A stretch of DNA of 64,000 nt from Lethocerus indicus (taxonomy: Eukaryota; Arthropoda; Insecta; Hemiptera; Belostomatidae), in contig JACDQD010000102.1 in assembly GCA_019843655.1 (NCBI GenBank), positions 2,985,501-3,049,500 of the forward strand, in the 5' to 3' direction. The notes under the pieces are model-generated. The model had not been told where the DNA came from and searched no databases. It saw only the letters and a list, made by a program, of their open reading frames with translations. A program made the translations under genes and the position numbers. Shown here in pieces: positions 63,601 to 64,000 of this stretch; the first letter of the stretch is position 1, and the number at the start of each line of letters is the position of its first letter.

Positions 63601-64000
63601 TTTTGTCCCGGCTAGAGGCGCCGACGCTCTTGTAGAAATAAACGAGACCGTAAATAAATCTGTTACGTTGGAAAATTGCTTTTGATTTATGTCTAACTAG
63701 ATTTTAAACTCACTAAGTGCCAGTAATAAGCGCCAGTTACTGTATCTCGTGTCTTTATAATAAATTTATGTTCCAAAAGTATGTTATAACGCTAGGAAAT
63801 ATACTAATGTCATAAATTATTTATGATAGTGTTACAATTCCACGGCATATTCGTTTATATTAATTTATTGAAAACACCTAAAATTATACACCCCAGAAAA
63901 ATTGGCTGTCTATATGAATTTCCATGACCTGAATAATCTGGCTCGTTTGGTTTCGACTCCTCGCCAACGTTAGTAGTACATATAATGTACAATAACATAC
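60663..64000. other. Non-coding DNA, no gene found
   Basis: A hairpin with a 7-bp stem (ACCTGTC/GACAGGT, 60796-60814) opens the stretch. GC-rich patches lie near 61540-61970, 62740-63010 and 63420-63660. A T12 run lies at 62286-62297. Frames are at most 78 codons and unrecognised. Confidence 0.65.

Overview
This window reads as non-coding eukaryotic nuclear DNA. I found no gene that I can support. The longest open frames are 178, 162, 159 and 150 codons. All lie in GC-rich or low-complexity patches, overlap frames on the other strand, and show no domain, motif or family I recognise. There is no tRNA or rRNA, no operon-like packing, no CRISPR array and no recognisable transposase, reverse transcriptase or integrase. 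Long AT-rich stretches with (TA)n microsatellites, homopolymers, dispersed short repeats and a retroposon-style insertion suggest an animal genome. CpG is frequent, with no visible depletion. An arthropod, perhaps an insect with little DNA methylation, is my best guess, but nothing here fixes the taxon.

Layout. AT-rich DNA, often in AATTAATT-type runs, alternates with roughly forty GC-rich patches of about 150-600 bp. Clear examples are near 900-1230, 6390-6660, 12640-12970, 14750-15180, 16300-16700, 21240-21580, 33600-33990, 36110-36720, 39280-39740, 45000-45310, 49240-49980, 52780-53160, 56680-57130, 60420-60720 and 61540-61970. Many patches carry G-quadruplex-capable tracts, short perfect hairpins, or homeodomain-type TAAT/ATTA sites in palindromic arrangement. 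This could mark an array of non-coding regulatory elements in a large intergenic or intronic region. That is an inference from texture only.

Mobile DNA. The best-supported element is a 155-bp insertion at 21967-22121. It is flanked by a perfect 12-bp direct repeat, begins exactly with an 18-bp arm of a perfect inverted repeat, and contains an 18-bp perfect palindrome. A second member of the family lies at about 54275-54529. It shares a 40-bp identical block in the opposite orientation and a 29-bp end block in the same orientation. A 25-bp core fragment lies at 46977-47001.

Structure. A nested inverted-repeat domain at 53886-54013 and a G4-plus-palindrome cluster at 60535-60662 are the two other places most worth a closer look.
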